Counted from the stretch's first letter, positions 31,711 through 40,844 are shown. The stretch: DNA of 64,000 nucleotides from Pedobacter rhodius (GCF_027213645.1 NZ_JAPWGL010000007.1:54189-118188), one strand, 5' to 3'. Notes: generated from the sequence alone by a model not told the origin. Program-made: numbers and translations.

Positions 31711-31838
31711 AACCGTTACGGCTTTTCAGATATCGTACAATGCATTTATAAAACGCAGTTTGTTAATTTCCGCAAGCTGCAAATAGACGCCTTTGAAAAA
31801 TCATAATCGCTTCATTACCTTTAAAAAAATATATACAA

Positions 31839-32345
31839 ATGAAAATTTTCCTGGTCGGATATATGGGCTGCGGTAAAAGCACAAAGGCAAAGCAATTAGC
31901 CCATCGGTTAGATTACCCTGTGATAGATTTAGATGTAGAGATTGTAAACAAATCGGGCAAAACCATTGCCGAATTTTTTGAAGCTTTTGGTGAAAAAGGT
32001 TTCAGAGATTACGAGAGCGAAATGCTTAAAACCTATAATTATCCCGAAAATTGTGTTGTCGCAACCGGTGGTGGCTTGCCATGTTTTTTTGATAATATGG
32101 AGTGGATGAATGAACACGGTGAAACCATTTACCTGGAAATGGAACCTGCCCAATTGGTTTCAAGGTTGCATAATCGACAGAAACGGCCACTTATTAAAGA
32201 TTTAGATGATAACCAATTGCTGGAGTTTATCAGTATGAAACTTGAAGAAAGAAATCCATTTTACAGAAAATCGAAAATTATTATCAATGCTTTCGATTTA
32301 GATGCCGAAAAATTGGAAGAAGCAATAAAAAAAGCTCAAAGCTGA
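31839..32345 (+). CDS. aroK: Shikimate kinase
   Basis: 168 residues. The P-loop GYMGCGKST is at 7-15. DLDVEIVNKSGKTIAEFFE provides the shikimate-binding aspartate, EKGFRDYE the arginine, and ATGGGLPCF the glycine-rich segment. The LID region HNRQKRPLI follows. It phosphorylates shikimate in aromatic amino acid synthesis. A TACCTTTA promoter-like element lies near 31817. Monocistronic by appearance. Confidence 0.95.
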   Translation: MKIFLVGYMGCGKSTKAKQLAHRLDYPVIDLDVEIVNKSGKTIAEFFEAFGEKGFRDYESEMLKTYNYPENCVVATGGGLPCFFDNMEWMNEHGETIYLEMEPAQLVSRLHNRQKRPLIKDLDDNQLLEFISMKLEERNPFYRKSKIIINAFDLDAEKLEEAIKKAQS

Positions 32346-32460
32346 AAAACCAAAGGTTAAGAACGATAGCGCAAGAGACAAAAATAAAAATCAGTGTAAT
32401 CGAATAATCTGTAATCATCCCGAAGGGAAAAAAGCGAAAGCACAGGCTATTACACATTAT

Positions 32461-33939
32461 CTAGGTATTAAACTTAAAATCCTGGTCAATAATTTTTGCG
32501 GATAGTAATGCTAATGGAATACCGCCTCCAGGATGTACACTTCCACCGCAGAAATATAATCCTGCTATTTTTGAGCTAAAGTTAGAATGCCTCAAAAAAG
32601 CGGCAAACTGATTGTTAGAACTGTTTCCATAAAGCGAACCCTGATAAGAGCCTGTTCTGCTTTCAATGCTTCTCGGATCTAAAATTTGTTCGCAGATAAT
32701 GTCTTTTTCAATATTTCTGTTTAAAATCCGGCTTATCTTCTCAACAATATTTGCTTTAGCCTCTTTGATTAATAAATCCCAGTTTTGACCATTATTTGCC
32801 GGTACGTTAATCATAACAAACCAGTTTTCACTATCTGAAGGTGCATCACCTCTGACGTGTTTTGCACTGATGTTGATGTAAACCGTTGGATCATTACTAA
32901 TGGTTTTGTCTTTCCAGATGGCATTAAATTCCTTTTGGTAATCTTCCGTGAAAAAAATATTATGCAGGCCCAAATCACTATAGTTTCCATCCATGCCCCA
33001 ATAAAAAATTAGTGCTGAACTGCTGCGTTCCTGGTTTAAGAGTTTTTTAGGTGGTGGTATATTTTTAAGTAGCCTTTTATAGGTAAACCAAATGTCGAGG
33101 TTGGAAATAACCGCATCCGATTTATAAATTTTTTCATTAACCTTTATCCCCCTTATTTTAGGTTTATGCTCGTCAGAATATAATATTTCTTCAACTTTTT
33201 GATTGTAATGAAATTTAACACCTAACTCTTCAGCTAACTTAATTAAAGCTTTTATAATGCCATACATTCCATTTTTTGGTAGGAAAGCTCCGTAATGGTA
33301 CTCAAAATGTGGAATAACATTCAATGTTGCGGGCGCCTGGTAAGGGTCAGAGCCATTATAAGTCGCATATCGATTAAAAAGCTGCGCGACCCGCTCATCC
33401 TTAAAAAAAGATTTATTTGCGCTGGCTTGTGTCCTGAATGCATCTATCTGGCCAAAACGAAATATTGATTTTAGCGTATCCCAGTGCAGGTAACTTTTAA
33501 GCTTATGTAAACTCCGCTCTAAAAATACACGGTGCGTAACCTCGTAAATGGTTTTACTTTTTTTTAGATAACGCTCAACCTCGTTAGTAGTCGACGCCGT
33601 TTTTTTTGCTATTTCCATTGCAAATTTATCAAGATCGGAGCTGGCAGTTAACCTTAAGCCATCTTCATAGAAATAGCGGCAAACTTCTTTCAGTTTGATG
33701 TAATCAAAGTAATTCTTGGGGTCTTTACCGGCAAGCTTGAAAAGTTCGTCTACATATTGTGGCATGGTAAAGAGACTCGGGCCGGCATCAAAACGAAAGC
33801 CATTCATTGTTATTTCTGCCAGTTTACCGCCTGGTTTCGAACTGGCTTCAAACACATCAACTTCATGGCCTTTTATTGCCATTCGTATTGCCGAGGCAAT
33901 TCCCGCAATTCCGGCTCCGATAATTATCGCTTTAGGCAT
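32461..33939 (-). CDS. crtD: CrtD/CrtI-family carotenoid desaturase
   Basis: 492 residues of the phytoene-desaturase family. FAD motif IIGAGIAGIASAIRMA at the N-terminus, then GGKLAEI and RFDAGPSLFTMPQYVDELF. The last wording, and VYINISAKHVRGDAP later, fit the 1-hydroxycarotenoid 3,4-desaturase (CrtD) group better than CrtI. The C-terminal YFCGGSVHPGGGIPLALLSAKI is the family signature. CrtD introduces the 3',4' double bond next to a tertiary 1'-hydroxyl made by CruF or CrtC. A CruF-like gene lies 8 kb away, with other carotenoid genes. CrtI function cannot be excluded without alignment. Confidence 0.75.
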   Translation of the reverse strand: MPKAIIIGAGIAGIASAIRMAIKGHEVDVFEASSKPGGKLAEITMNGFRFDAGPSLFTMPQYVDELFKLAGKDPKNYFDYIKLKEVCRYFYEDGLRLTASSDLDKFAMEIAKKTASTTNEVERYLKKSKTIYEVTHRVFLERSLHKLKSYLHWDTLKSIFRFGQIDAFRTQASANKSFFKDERVAQLFNRYATYNGSDPYQAPATLNVIPHFEYHYGAFLPKNGMYGIIKALIKLAEELGVKFHYNQKVEEILYSDEHKPKIRGIKVNEKIYKSDAVISNLDIWFTYKRLLKNIPPPKKLLNQERSSSALIFYWGMDGNYSDLGLHNIFFTEDYQKEFNAIWKDKTISNDPTVYINISAKHVRGDAPSDSENWFVMINVPANNGQNWDLLIKEAKANIVEKISRILNRNIEKDIICEQILDPRSIESRTGSYQGSLYGNSSNNQFAAFLRHSNFSSKIAGLYFCGGSVHPGGGIPLALLSAKIIDQDFKFNT

Positions 33940-33952
33940 ATAAATATTTGAA

Positions 33953-35656
33953 TTACTTTAATGCTGCCAGGTAAGCCTTGGTTTGTTTCTCAATTTCCAG
34001 CGTTGCAACTTTAATTGATGAACCAACTCTTGTAGTTTCCGCTTTCACCGGCATTTTATTTATAGTAGCCAAAGCATCAATATACCATTTACTCCAGGTT
34101 TCGATAATATGTTTTTCATCAGCCGCAGATTTTCCTTCGGCAATGGCCTTTTTACTTAAATCGAACTCTGTTTTTAATCTGGTTAGCGCATCAGTTTTAA
34201 CCTGGGCAACAGTTGCACTCGCCATGTTTTCATCAGCGGAAACTAAGGAGTAGGCGGCTGTTAAAGCGCTAATGCCAACATTTTTCATTTCCGTTGGCGA
34301 AACCTTATCAATCCTGTCGTTATCTGTATGGTAAAAAACATCTGTGAAATGCCACATCAATAGTCCTGGAATTTTTGCCTGAAGAAAAGGTGTGTGGTCG
34401 CTTCCGCCTTCAAATGGATTGTAATTCACCGTCCAGTTGGCAAATTTACCCTGGGTTTTACAGATATCGAAGATAAAATCGTTGAAATAATGAGGGAAAA
34501 GGTCTTTTTCCTTGACATCGCCGGCACCCCATTCTGTGTGTTTATCCGTTCCACGGGTCCAGATGGCAGAAGGGTCAGGCATTTTTTCGATTAAAAATGA
34601 ACCGCCGGTTTTCCTGGTATCCTCGCCAACCATGTCCAAACTCATTCCCCATAAAATTCCTTTTGCACGGGTCGTATCCTCGGTTATGTATCGTCTGGTC
34701 GATACGATTTCATCACCCCATAAAAATGTCAGTGTACGTTTTGGGTTAATTTTTTTAGCCTGGTAAAGTTCAGCAGTTAATCGAGCCATTTCTGCTAGAG
34801 TTCCAACACCACTGGCATTATCATTTGCACCGGGTTCCTGCACGTGTGCACTGAAAACAAACCTTTCGTCTGCTTTTTCACTTCCTTTAACATTAGCAAC
34901 AACCGTTAGTTCTTCAGATTGATAAATTTTGGTTTCGATATTAACCTTTAATTTAATTGGTCCTTTTTTACAGGCAGCTTTAAGTTTTTCTTTTGCGGCG
35001 TAAGAAAGAAGTAGCGTCCATACATCACTATTGGCACGCATACTGCCAAATTGAATAGAAGTTTGATGTACTTCCGGTTGACTATATTTTGGCATGGAAT
35101 AGCCCAGAACGCCTACTGCACCGACCTTAACTGCAGAAGCAAGTAATCTTGAAGGATTATTTTCTGAAAATAAGATTTTGCCTTTCAAATCCATTTTTTC
35201 CAGTTCAGCAGGTATAACTTTTTCGACATACACAACCTCTGCCGTTACACCTTCAGCAGGGGTAGAGGCGCAGTTTATCGGAATCATGTTGCGATTTGTT
35301 TTGAAAGAAATTAAGGGCTGAGCTTCTCCTACAATATCTATATTTGCATTAACGGGTTCCCAGGTTTTATTTTTCATTGCCCGTTTTTCAATGCGGTAGG
35401 TTAGCGGTGCTTCAAACTCATTTTGTTTCTGTTCTACAAAGCCTGCTTTCTTTAAAATACTTTCCACACGGCGAATGCTTGCATTGAACCCTGTGTTCCC
35501 TGGTACGCGGAAATATTTTTCTACAAAAGCAGTGGTTTCATAAGCATTGTTTTCTTTGAAACCGGCTCTTGTAAGGTTGAAATATTGTGCTGTTGTATTT
35601 TGGGCGTAACTTGAAAATCCCGCTAGAAGCAGGCCTAATAATATCTTCGTTTTCAT
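33953..35656 (-). CDS. Exported M28 family metallopeptidase
   Basis: 567 residues with a signal peptide (cleavage near SYAQ, 16-19). A protease-associated domain lies around 130-230 (GKILFSENNPSRLLASAVKVGAVGVLGY). The M28 catalytic core has H271, D279 in GANDNASG and E316 in LWGDE, followed by LDMVGED and FEGGSDHTPF. It fits the aminopeptidase group that uses two zinc ions. A helical C-terminal part of ~90 residues follows. It lies 13 bases upstream of the crtD-like gene on the same strand, so the two may be co-transcribed without a clear functional link. Confidence 0.9.
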   Translation of the reverse strand: MKTKILLGLLLAGFSSYAQNTTAQYFNLTRAGFKENNAYETTAFVEKYFRVPGNTGFNASIRRVESILKKAGFVEQKQNEFEAPLTYRIEKRAMKNKTWEPVNANIDIVGEAQPLISFKTNRNMIPINCASTPAEGVTAEVVYVEKVIPAELEKMDLKGKILFSENNPSRLLASAVKVGAVGVLGYSMPKYSQPEVHQTSIQFGSMRANSDVWTLLLSYAAKEKLKAACKKGPIKLKVNIETKIYQSEELTVVANVKGSEKADERFVFSAHVQEPGANDNASGVGTLAEMARLTAELYQAKKINPKRTLTFLWGDEIVSTRRYITEDTTRAKGILWGMSLDMVGEDTRKTGGSFLIEKMPDPSAIWTRGTDKHTEWGAGDVKEKDLFPHYFNDFIFDICKTQGKFANWTVNYNPFEGGSDHTPFLQAKIPGLLMWHFTDVFYHTDNDRIDKVSPTEMKNVGISALTAAYSLVSADENMASATVAQVKTDALTRLKTEFDLSKKAIAEGKSAADEKHIIETWSKWYIDALATINKMPVKAETTRVGSSIKVATLEIEKQTKAYLAALK

Positions 35657-35714
35657 TAATCAGCTATAAAAGCTGAAAGATACTAAGAATACTTTTTATT
35701 GTTATGATTTCACC

Positions 35715-36173
35715 TTAATCGTAACGCCTGCCTTTCTTGTTTTTCAAACCTTCATCAACAGATAGCGGTCCGGAGCCGATTACCCAAAATAAAATGAGCA
35801 ATAACAATACTAAAACAGAAAGCCAGAGTTCAGAATTTGGCATTGAAAACCCTTTGGTCAGGTTTACAAAAAATACAGCAAACATCAGTATCGGTATTTG
35901 AATAACCACGGCAAAACGAGTTACCAAACCCAGCGTTATTAATATTCCGCCAACCAGGTGCGCAAAGGCAACCAGGTGAATTGCCACACTAATCAGTACA
36001 CCTGAAAAGCCAAAAACATTATTGTCCGTGATTAAATTTTGAAGGGTAGTGGTGTCACTGATAAATGAAACACCTTTACCAAAAATAACCAGGCCTAAAA
36101 TAATGCGCAAAAAGTCAAGCCATTTTGTTTGATGAACATCTCCCCAATGTTCAATTCTACGGATAACGTTCAT
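35715..36173 (-). CDS. DoxX family membrane protein
   Basis: 152 residues with four membrane helices. WLDFLRIILGLVIFGKGVSFI at the start, HLVAFAHLVGGILITLGLVTRFA in the middle and LWLSVLVLLLLILFWVIGSGPLSVDE at the end are typical of DoxX. The C-terminus is basic. Function is uncertain in this phylum. Single gene; 58 bases downstream on the same strand is the M28 peptidase. Confidence 0.85.
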   Translation of the reverse strand: MNVIRRIEHWGDVHQTKWLDFLRIILGLVIFGKGVSFISDTTTLQNLITDNNVFGFSGVLISVAIHLVAFAHLVGGILITLGLVTRFAVVIQIPILMFAVFFVNLTKGFSMPNSELWLSVLVLLLLILFWVIGSGPLSVDEGLKNKKGRRYD

Positions 36174-36373
36174 GATGAACCTCCTTTTTATGTGAAATGA
36201 TGTATTAAGTTAATCAATTAGATACACATATCAAATAGTGATTTAAAATATTTGCTTTATAAGCAGCTGCCGGTTTTTGTAAATTTATTTAAACTTAACT
36301 TAAATATAACTTAAACCGTTTGGGTTTTTGGTCTGAATTTTGTATTATTGCTTAAATAGATTGGTTTTTTATC
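36174..36373. other. Gap left of the small ORF
   Basis: Divergent intergenic DNA between DoxX (minus) and the small ORF. ACTTAA/TAACTTAAA words repeat near 36290-36315, just before the promoter candidate. Nothing else recognised. Confidence 0.3.
36343..36350 (+). promoter_or_regulatory. -33/-7 promoter candidate before a 36-codon ORF
   Basis: TATTATTG at 36343-36350 resembles TAnnTTTG with one mismatch, and TTG at 36320-36322 lies exactly 20 bases upstream, the preferred spacing. The nearest start codon downstream is the ATG at 36374. Confidence 0.45.
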
Positions 36374-36484
36374 ATGAGCAAAGAAATATTAGAGTTTTCT
36401 GTACAAGTAGATGAAAAATTTGACCTTAAATTTAATTGGTTAGATGGCTTTTGGGGCGCAGCATTTAAATTTTTCGGAAAATAA
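36374..36484 (+). CDS. Possible small protein, 36 residues
   Basis: An open frame from ATG 36374 to TAA 36482-36484. The product starts MSKEILEFSVQVDEKF and ends WGAAFKFFGK. It mixes charged residues with many aromatics (six Phe, two Trp) and could form an amphipathic helix at its C-terminus. It is not in a known family that I recognise. Support comes from the promoter-like -33/-7 pair 24 bases upstream and its place in a 457-base gap without any other gene. Could be chance; conservation in relatives would decide. Confidence 0.4.
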   Translation: MSKEILEFSVQVDEKFDLKFNWLDGFWGAAFKFFGK

Positions 36485-36615
36485 TTTTTGGAATTGAATA
36501 TTTCCTGACGAACAATTTTAAGTTCGAATTAAATCCTATTACATAATTTTTTCCGTAAGCATCTCGAATTTTTTACCTTCCATCTTTCCATCCTCAACCT
36601 TTAACCTCTTTTTTC

Positions 36616-36623
36616 TATCTTTG
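36616..36623 (+). promoter_or_regulatory. -7 promoter element of rlmD
   Basis: TATCTTTG, exact TAnnTTTG match, lies only eight bases before the rlmD start codon, giving a very short leader. The 36485-36615 stretch before it is pyrimidine-rich (ACCTTCCATCTTTCC words) with no gene. Confidence 0.55.
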
Positions 36624-36630
36624 CGGCATA

Positions 36631-38043
36631 ATGAGTAGAAGAAAACCGGGTACGGTAACTATAATTCCGAATGTACATGTAATTGATATTGCAGAAGAAG
36701 GAAAAGGTGTGGGCAAAGCAGATGAGCTGGTTATTTTTATTGACAAAGCCGTTCCTGGCGATGTTGTGGATGTTCGTCTGACAAAAAAGAAAAAAAACTT
36801 TGCTGAAGCAATAATAGAGCAATTGCATGAAAAATCTGCTTTGCGAACTGAACCATTTTGCCAGCATTTTGGTACTTGCGGCGGCTGTAAATGGCAGCAC
36901 ATGGGTTACGAATCTCAGTTGAAGTTTAAACAAAAAAATGTCGAAGCTGCATTGCAGCGTCTTGGCAAAATAGATACTTCTTTCACCAAACCAATCCTCG
37001 GCTCGGCAAAAAATAAATATTACCGCAACAAGCTTGAATTTACTTTTTCGAATAAACGCTGGTTAGAAAAAACCGATGTAGAACGCGATGAAGATTTTGA
37101 TATGAATGCCCTTGGATTTCATGTTCCATTGCGCTTTGATAAAATTTTAGATATCGAACACTGTTATTTACAGGATGACCCATCAAACCAAATCAGAAAT
37201 GCTGTTCGCAAATATGCTTTGGAAAATGAAATCTCATTTTACGATTTAAGGAATCATGAAGGTGTTTTACGTAATCTAATCATCAGAACTTCCAGTACGG
37301 GTGAAATTATGGTTGCAGTTGTTTTCGCCTATCCTGAGCAAGATCAAATTGATGGGTTAATGAACTTTCTTAAGTCGGAGTTTCCTCAAATTACATCGTT
37401 GCTCTATATCGTCAATCAGAAGAAAAACGATACCATATTCGACCAGGACGTTAATACTTTTGCCGGTCGCGATCACATTTTCGAAGAAATGGATGGTATC
37501 CGCTTTAAAATTGGTGTAAAATCTTTTTATCAAACCAACTCAGAACAGGCATTTGAATTATATAAAATAACAAAAGAATTCGCTGGTTTTAAGGGTAATG
37601 AGCTGGTTTACGATTTATACACCGGCGCCGGAACCATTGCAAATTTCATTGCCAAAGAGGTAAAGCAGGTTGTTGGGGTAGAGTATGTGCCGACAGCGAT
37701 TGAAGATGCCAAATTTAATTCAGAATTAAATGGAATAGAAAATACCATCTTTTATGCAGGTGATATGAAAGATATACTGACTGCAGAATTTATCAGTAAT
37801 CATGGTAAACCTGATGTTGTAATTACCGACCCCCCCAGAGCAGGTATGCACGCAGATGTCGTGCAGCGATTACTTGAAATGGAAGCCGAAAAAATCGTTT
37901 ACGTGAGCTGTAATGCTGCAACGCAGGCCAGAGATTTGGAATTGTTAAAAGATAAATATGATGTTGTTCGCATTAGGCCTGTAGACATGTTTCCGCATAC
38001 GCAACATGTAGAAAACGTCGTTTTGTTAAGATTAAAAGCATAG
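36631..38043 (+). CDS. rlmD: 23S rRNA (uracil-5-)-methyltransferase, RlmD/RumA family
   Basis: 470 residues. An N-terminal TRAM-like domain is followed by four cysteines for a [4Fe-4S] cluster: C77, C83, C86 and C178. The SAM fold is seen in YDLYTGAGTIANFIA and VVGVEYVPTAIEDA. TDPPRAGMH and the catalytic cysteine in VYVSCNAAT complete the RumA pattern. It makes m5U in rRNA; RlmC/TrmA-type specificity cannot be excluded from sequence alone, so the symbol is the usual annotation. Confidence 0.88.
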   Translation: MSRRKPGTVTIIPNVHVIDIAEEGKGVGKADELVIFIDKAVPGDVVDVRLTKKKKNFAEAIIEQLHEKSALRTEPFCQHFGTCGGCKWQHMGYESQLKFKQKNVEAALQRLGKIDTSFTKPILGSAKNKYYRNKLEFTFSNKRWLEKTDVERDEDFDMNALGFHVPLRFDKILDIEHCYLQDDPSNQIRNAVRKYALENEISFYDLRNHEGVLRNLIIRTSSTGEIMVAVVFAYPEQDQIDGLMNFLKSEFPQITSLLYIVNQKKNDTIFDQDVNTFAGRDHIFEEMDGIRFKIGVKSFYQTNSEQAFELYKITKEFAGFKGNELVYDLYTGAGTIANFIAKEVKQVVGVEYVPTAIEDAKFNSELNGIENTIFYAGDMKDILTAEFISNHGKPDVVITDPPRAGMHADVVQRLLEMEAEKIVYVSCNAATQARDLELLKDKYDVVRIRPVDMFPHTQHVENVVLLRLKA

Positions 38044-38110
38044 AACGTACGTGGAAGATGTGTGATGGAAATTTATACTGTTTCAACATTCAACCTTTCG
38101 ATGAAATAAT

Positions 38111-38524
38111 ATGGATAGAGAAGAGTTATTAGGCACAACGCCTGAAGATAGTGGAGCACCACAAAAGAAAAAAGAAAGTCCGCTGGTGAGTTTAGAAAAG
38201 GACTTAGAATTTTATGCAGATGCAATAAAAGAAGTAGCCATCGAAATTATGGTAGAAGGCATTTCTTCTTACCCTATTTTTGTTGCGCACCAGCACGAGG
38301 TTAAATTAGGCGAAATCATTTTAAATAAAGAAGAGTTGAATACCGATTGGACCATTCAAGCTTCAACTCTAGAAGAATTTGTAGAAAAAGGAATTATTAA
38401 TAATGAGAAAAAAGAACAATTTTTAAAAGTTTACAAGAAGCCGGAAAATTTTATGTGCGTTTTCGTTATTGTTCCCGAGGGTGCAAATTTTATTTACTAT
38501 CCTTACAAGAAAGGTAAAAGCTGA
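38111..38524 (+). CDS. Conserved hypothetical protein
   Basis: 137 residues, not recognised. It starts MDREELLGTTPEDSG with a short disordered region, then a mixed alpha/beta body (LEKDLEFYADAIKEVAIEIM; SSYPIFVAHQHEVKLGEIIL; FMCVFVIVPEGANFIYYPY). No signal peptide or membrane helix. It follows rlmD by 67 bases on the same strand and may share its transcript. The compact fold and coherent codon use suggest a real protein. Confidence 0.7.
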   Translation: MDREELLGTTPEDSGAPQKKKESPLVSLEKDLEFYADAIKEVAIEIMVEGISSYPIFVAHQHEVKLGEIILNKEELNTDWTIQASTLEEFVEKGIINNEKKEQFLKVYKKPENFMCVFVIVPEGANFIYYPYKKGKS

Positions 38525-38590
38525 AAGGATAAAGACTAAAGCGAAAACCCATTATCTGTGTAATCTTATAATCTGTGAAATCATTTTAAA

Positions 38591-38625
38591 AAAATCGCTT
38601 GCTTTACATCCGTAAAACAAGCGAT
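38591..38625 (-). terminator. Terminator of the DUF2807 gene
   Basis: ATCGCTTG (38594-38601) pairs with CAAGCGAT (38618-38625), continued by TTTAC/GTAAA around an ATCC loop. On the minus strand the stem is followed by a run of seven T, so it ends transcription coming from the right. Confidence 0.8.
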
Positions 38626-38652
38626 AGTGAAATTAACTAAACCTAAAACTAA

Positions 38653-39360
38653 CTAATTCACTTTGGTGACATCGCCACTTTTAGATGACGATGTTTTCTT
38701 TAAGGAAGCGTTGCCTTTGTAGTGAACGTCGCTTCCGCCTGAAGCACCCGCCTCCAAGCCTTTAGTAACATTTATATTTGCATCAGAACCGCCAGAAGCA
38801 CTTACCTTTGCATATTCAACAATAAAATCATAAGCATCGACATCACTGCCACCGCTTGTTTGTAAAATCATATTTTCTGCTTTTCCGGTTAATGTGACAT
38901 CGCTGCCGCCACTTGTTTGCAATTCAAGATCTGTACAAACCAGGTTTAATTTTACATCAGAACCGCCGGAAGAACGTAAGGCAAACTTACCGGCTTTAAT
39001 TTGCCCCTGCGCGAAAACATCGCTGCCGCCCGAAGCGGTTAGTGCGGCCAATGTTTTAAAATTTACATAAGCTTTAATCGATTGGTTTTTAAACATCGAG
39101 CCCCAGTGTATACCCTCTTTCATTTTTATGGTTAAATTACTGCCTTTTTGCTCTACAACAACATTCTCTAATAAATCTGAACTTGCTTTCAGCGTTAAAC
39201 TTTCGCTACCACCCTGAGTTAAATACAGATCGATACCGCTGCTGACAGTGATGCTGTTAAAGTTTTTTACAGATACATTTTTTGATTCCTGCGCTTTCGC
39301 GATATAACTGCCCGCAACCATAAATAATAATGTTGCCGTTGTTTTTAAGAAGTTTTTCAT
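38653..39360 (-). CDS. Head-GIN domain (DUF2807) exported protein with SGGSDV repeats
   Basis: 235 residues with a signal peptide (cleavage near AKAQ). The body is a DUF2807 putative autotransporter-adhesin/head-GIN domain, expected to form a right-handed beta helix. The motif SGGSDV (once SGGSDA) occurs six times at roughly 18-25-residue spacing, each followed by a beta strand, so each repeat is probably one coil turn. A Lys/Ser tail ends the protein. Likely periplasmic or surface. Function unknown. Confidence 0.87.
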   Translation of the reverse strand: MKNFLKTTATLLFMVAGSYIAKAQESKNVSVKNFNSITVSSGIDLYLTQGGSESLTLKASSDLLENVVVEQKGSNLTIKMKEGIHWGSMFKNQSIKAYVNFKTLAALTASGGSDVFAQGQIKAGKFALRSSGGSDVKLNLVCTDLELQTSGGSDVTLTGKAENMILQTSGGSDVDAYDFIVEYAKVSASGGSDANINVTKGLEAGASGGSDVHYKGNASLKKTSSSKSGDVTKVN

Positions 39361-39535
39361 CTGATTTTATTTAGGACTTTGTTTTTGAAATGAATGTTTG
39401 ATTTAGATTTTCATTATTCGGTTAAATATTAGACGCAGAACCGGCAAAAACGTTGCAGTGAATTCAAATTATTTTTCAAATCGTTTGAATCTTATGCTTA
39501 AAATCGTTCTTTTTGTATTCAAACCTTTTTTCAAA

Positions 39536-40045
39536 ATGGCGACACCACAATTACTTATCCTCAATAAAAAACAAATACAACAAAAGATAGATCGTATAGC
39601 TTATCAGATTTTAGAAGATAACCTAAACGAGAAAGAAATTGTGCTTGCCGGAATTTGGGATAGAGGTTACAAGTTGGCTGTTCGTTTGGAAAAGGTTTTG
39701 AAAAAAATATCAGAATTTAAACTAACGCTGTTGCGTATCGACCTGGAAAAACAGAGTAGTAAACTGATTGCCACAACTGATTTAAATGAAAGCCAGTGGA
39801 AGAATAAAGTGATAATTCTGGTTGATGATGTTTTAAACAGTGGCAAGACACTGGCTTATGGCCTGGGGGTTTTCTTAAATACACCGCATAAAAAAATCCG
39901 TACGGTTGTACTGGTCGATAGAAGTCATAAAATTTTCCCGATAGCGACCGATTTTGTCGGATTGGAACTCGCCACTATTTTAAAAGAACATGTTGATGTG
40001 GTGATGGATGTAGAAGGCGAAGAAGACAGGGTTTACCTGAGTTGA
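39536..40045 (+). CDS. Phosphoribosyltransferase family protein (PyrR-like)
   Basis: 169 residues from ATG 39536 (MATPQLLILNKKQIQQK). The type I PRTase PRPP loop VILVDDVLNSGKT is clear, with the hood region earlier (GIWDRGYKLAVRL). It resembles PyrR-type and related Bacteroidota PRTases. The frame is open further upstream with GTG 39458 and ATG 39494, but those extra residues are hydrophobic and not family-like. Substrate uncertain. Divergent from the DUF2807 gene. Confidence 0.82.
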   Translation: MATPQLLILNKKQIQQKIDRIAYQILEDNLNEKEIVLAGIWDRGYKLAVRLEKVLKKISEFKLTLLRIDLEKQSSKLIATTDLNESQWKNKVIILVDDVLNSGKTLAYGLGVFLNTPHKKIRTVVLVDRSHKIFPIATDFVGLELATILKEHVDVVMDVEGEEDRVYLS

Positions 40046-40220
40046 TTTCAGCACATTACGAATTTGCGTGTCATTAATCTTGTTTACAAACGAGGATAAT
40101 TTATACTTGGTAATTTTTCTCGTTCGTAATAAGTATGTATGGGAAAGCAATTTTATCGCCGGATGTTAAAAGTATGCATACACATTTGCAATTAATCCTA
40201 TTTTTTTGCAACTTTCCTGC

Positions 40221-40844
40221 ATGTACTATCCACGAAAAAATACAATTATTCATAAATTTTTCTCCTGGTACATTCAATTTATCATTAATAAAGATTTCGC
40301 TGCGTTTAATTATGATAATATAGAACTCAAAAAAGATTCATCAGTTTTGGTATTGGCGAACCACTTCAGCTGGTGGGATGGCTTTTTGATTTTCTACATC
40401 AATAAAAAAGTTTTTAAAAAGCAGTTTCATGTTTTGGTAAATGCAGAGAACTATAGTAAAGTAAGTTTTCTAAAATATCTTGGTGCTTTCGCTGCCGAAC
40501 ACTCGGGAAAAGATGTTTTAGACACCTTGAACTATGCCGGAAAACTGTTGGATAATCCTGATAACCTGATTTTGGTTTTTCCTCAAGGCAAGTTATACTC
40601 TAATCACCTGAAGAGTGTAACTTTTGAAAAGGGTGTAATGCAAATGATCAATTCAAGTCAGAAAAAGATAAACGTTGTTTTTGCTGCTACTTTTATCGAT
40701 TTTTTTTCAAAGCGAAAGGCGTCAGCTTATACTTATCTCCAAAACTGGGAAAATGAAGAATACATTAGTCTTCAATTATTAAAAAGTGCGTACAATAAAC
40801 ATTACGATAATTCTGTTGTTAAACAAACACAAATTACCGAATGA
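40221..40844 (+). CDS. Lysophospholipid/glycerol acyltransferase-like protein in carotenoid cluster
   Basis: 207 residues from ATG 40221; a TTG five codons upstream is inside a T-run promoter-like stretch and is less likely. The PlsC-type motif HX4D is seen in ANHFSWWDG, followed by FVFPQG-like LVFPQGK, the third acyltransferase block. It probably transfers a fatty acyl chain to a hydroxyl. Its stop overlaps the ATG of the glycosyltransferase gene (ATGA), so the two are translationally coupled. In that setting the most likely acceptor is the sugar of a carotenoid glycoside, as in salinixanthin-type pigments; this is inference. Confidence 0.8.
   Translation: MYYPRKNTIIHKFFSWYIQFIINKDFAAFNYDNIELKKDSSVLVLANHFSWWDGFLIFYINKKVFKKQFHVLVNAENYSKVSFLKYLGAFAAEHSGKDVLDTLNYAGKLLDNPDNLILVFPQGKLYSNHLKSVTFEKGVMQMINSSQKKINVVFAATFIDFFSKRKASAYTYLQNWENEEYISLQLLKSAYNKHYDNSVVKQTQITE

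Noticed and set aside
38591..38625. Terminator for the plus-strand hypothetical gene at 38111
   Set aside because: The T-run is on the minus-strand side of the stem, so it fits the DUF2807 gene; on the plus strand only a weak T content follows.
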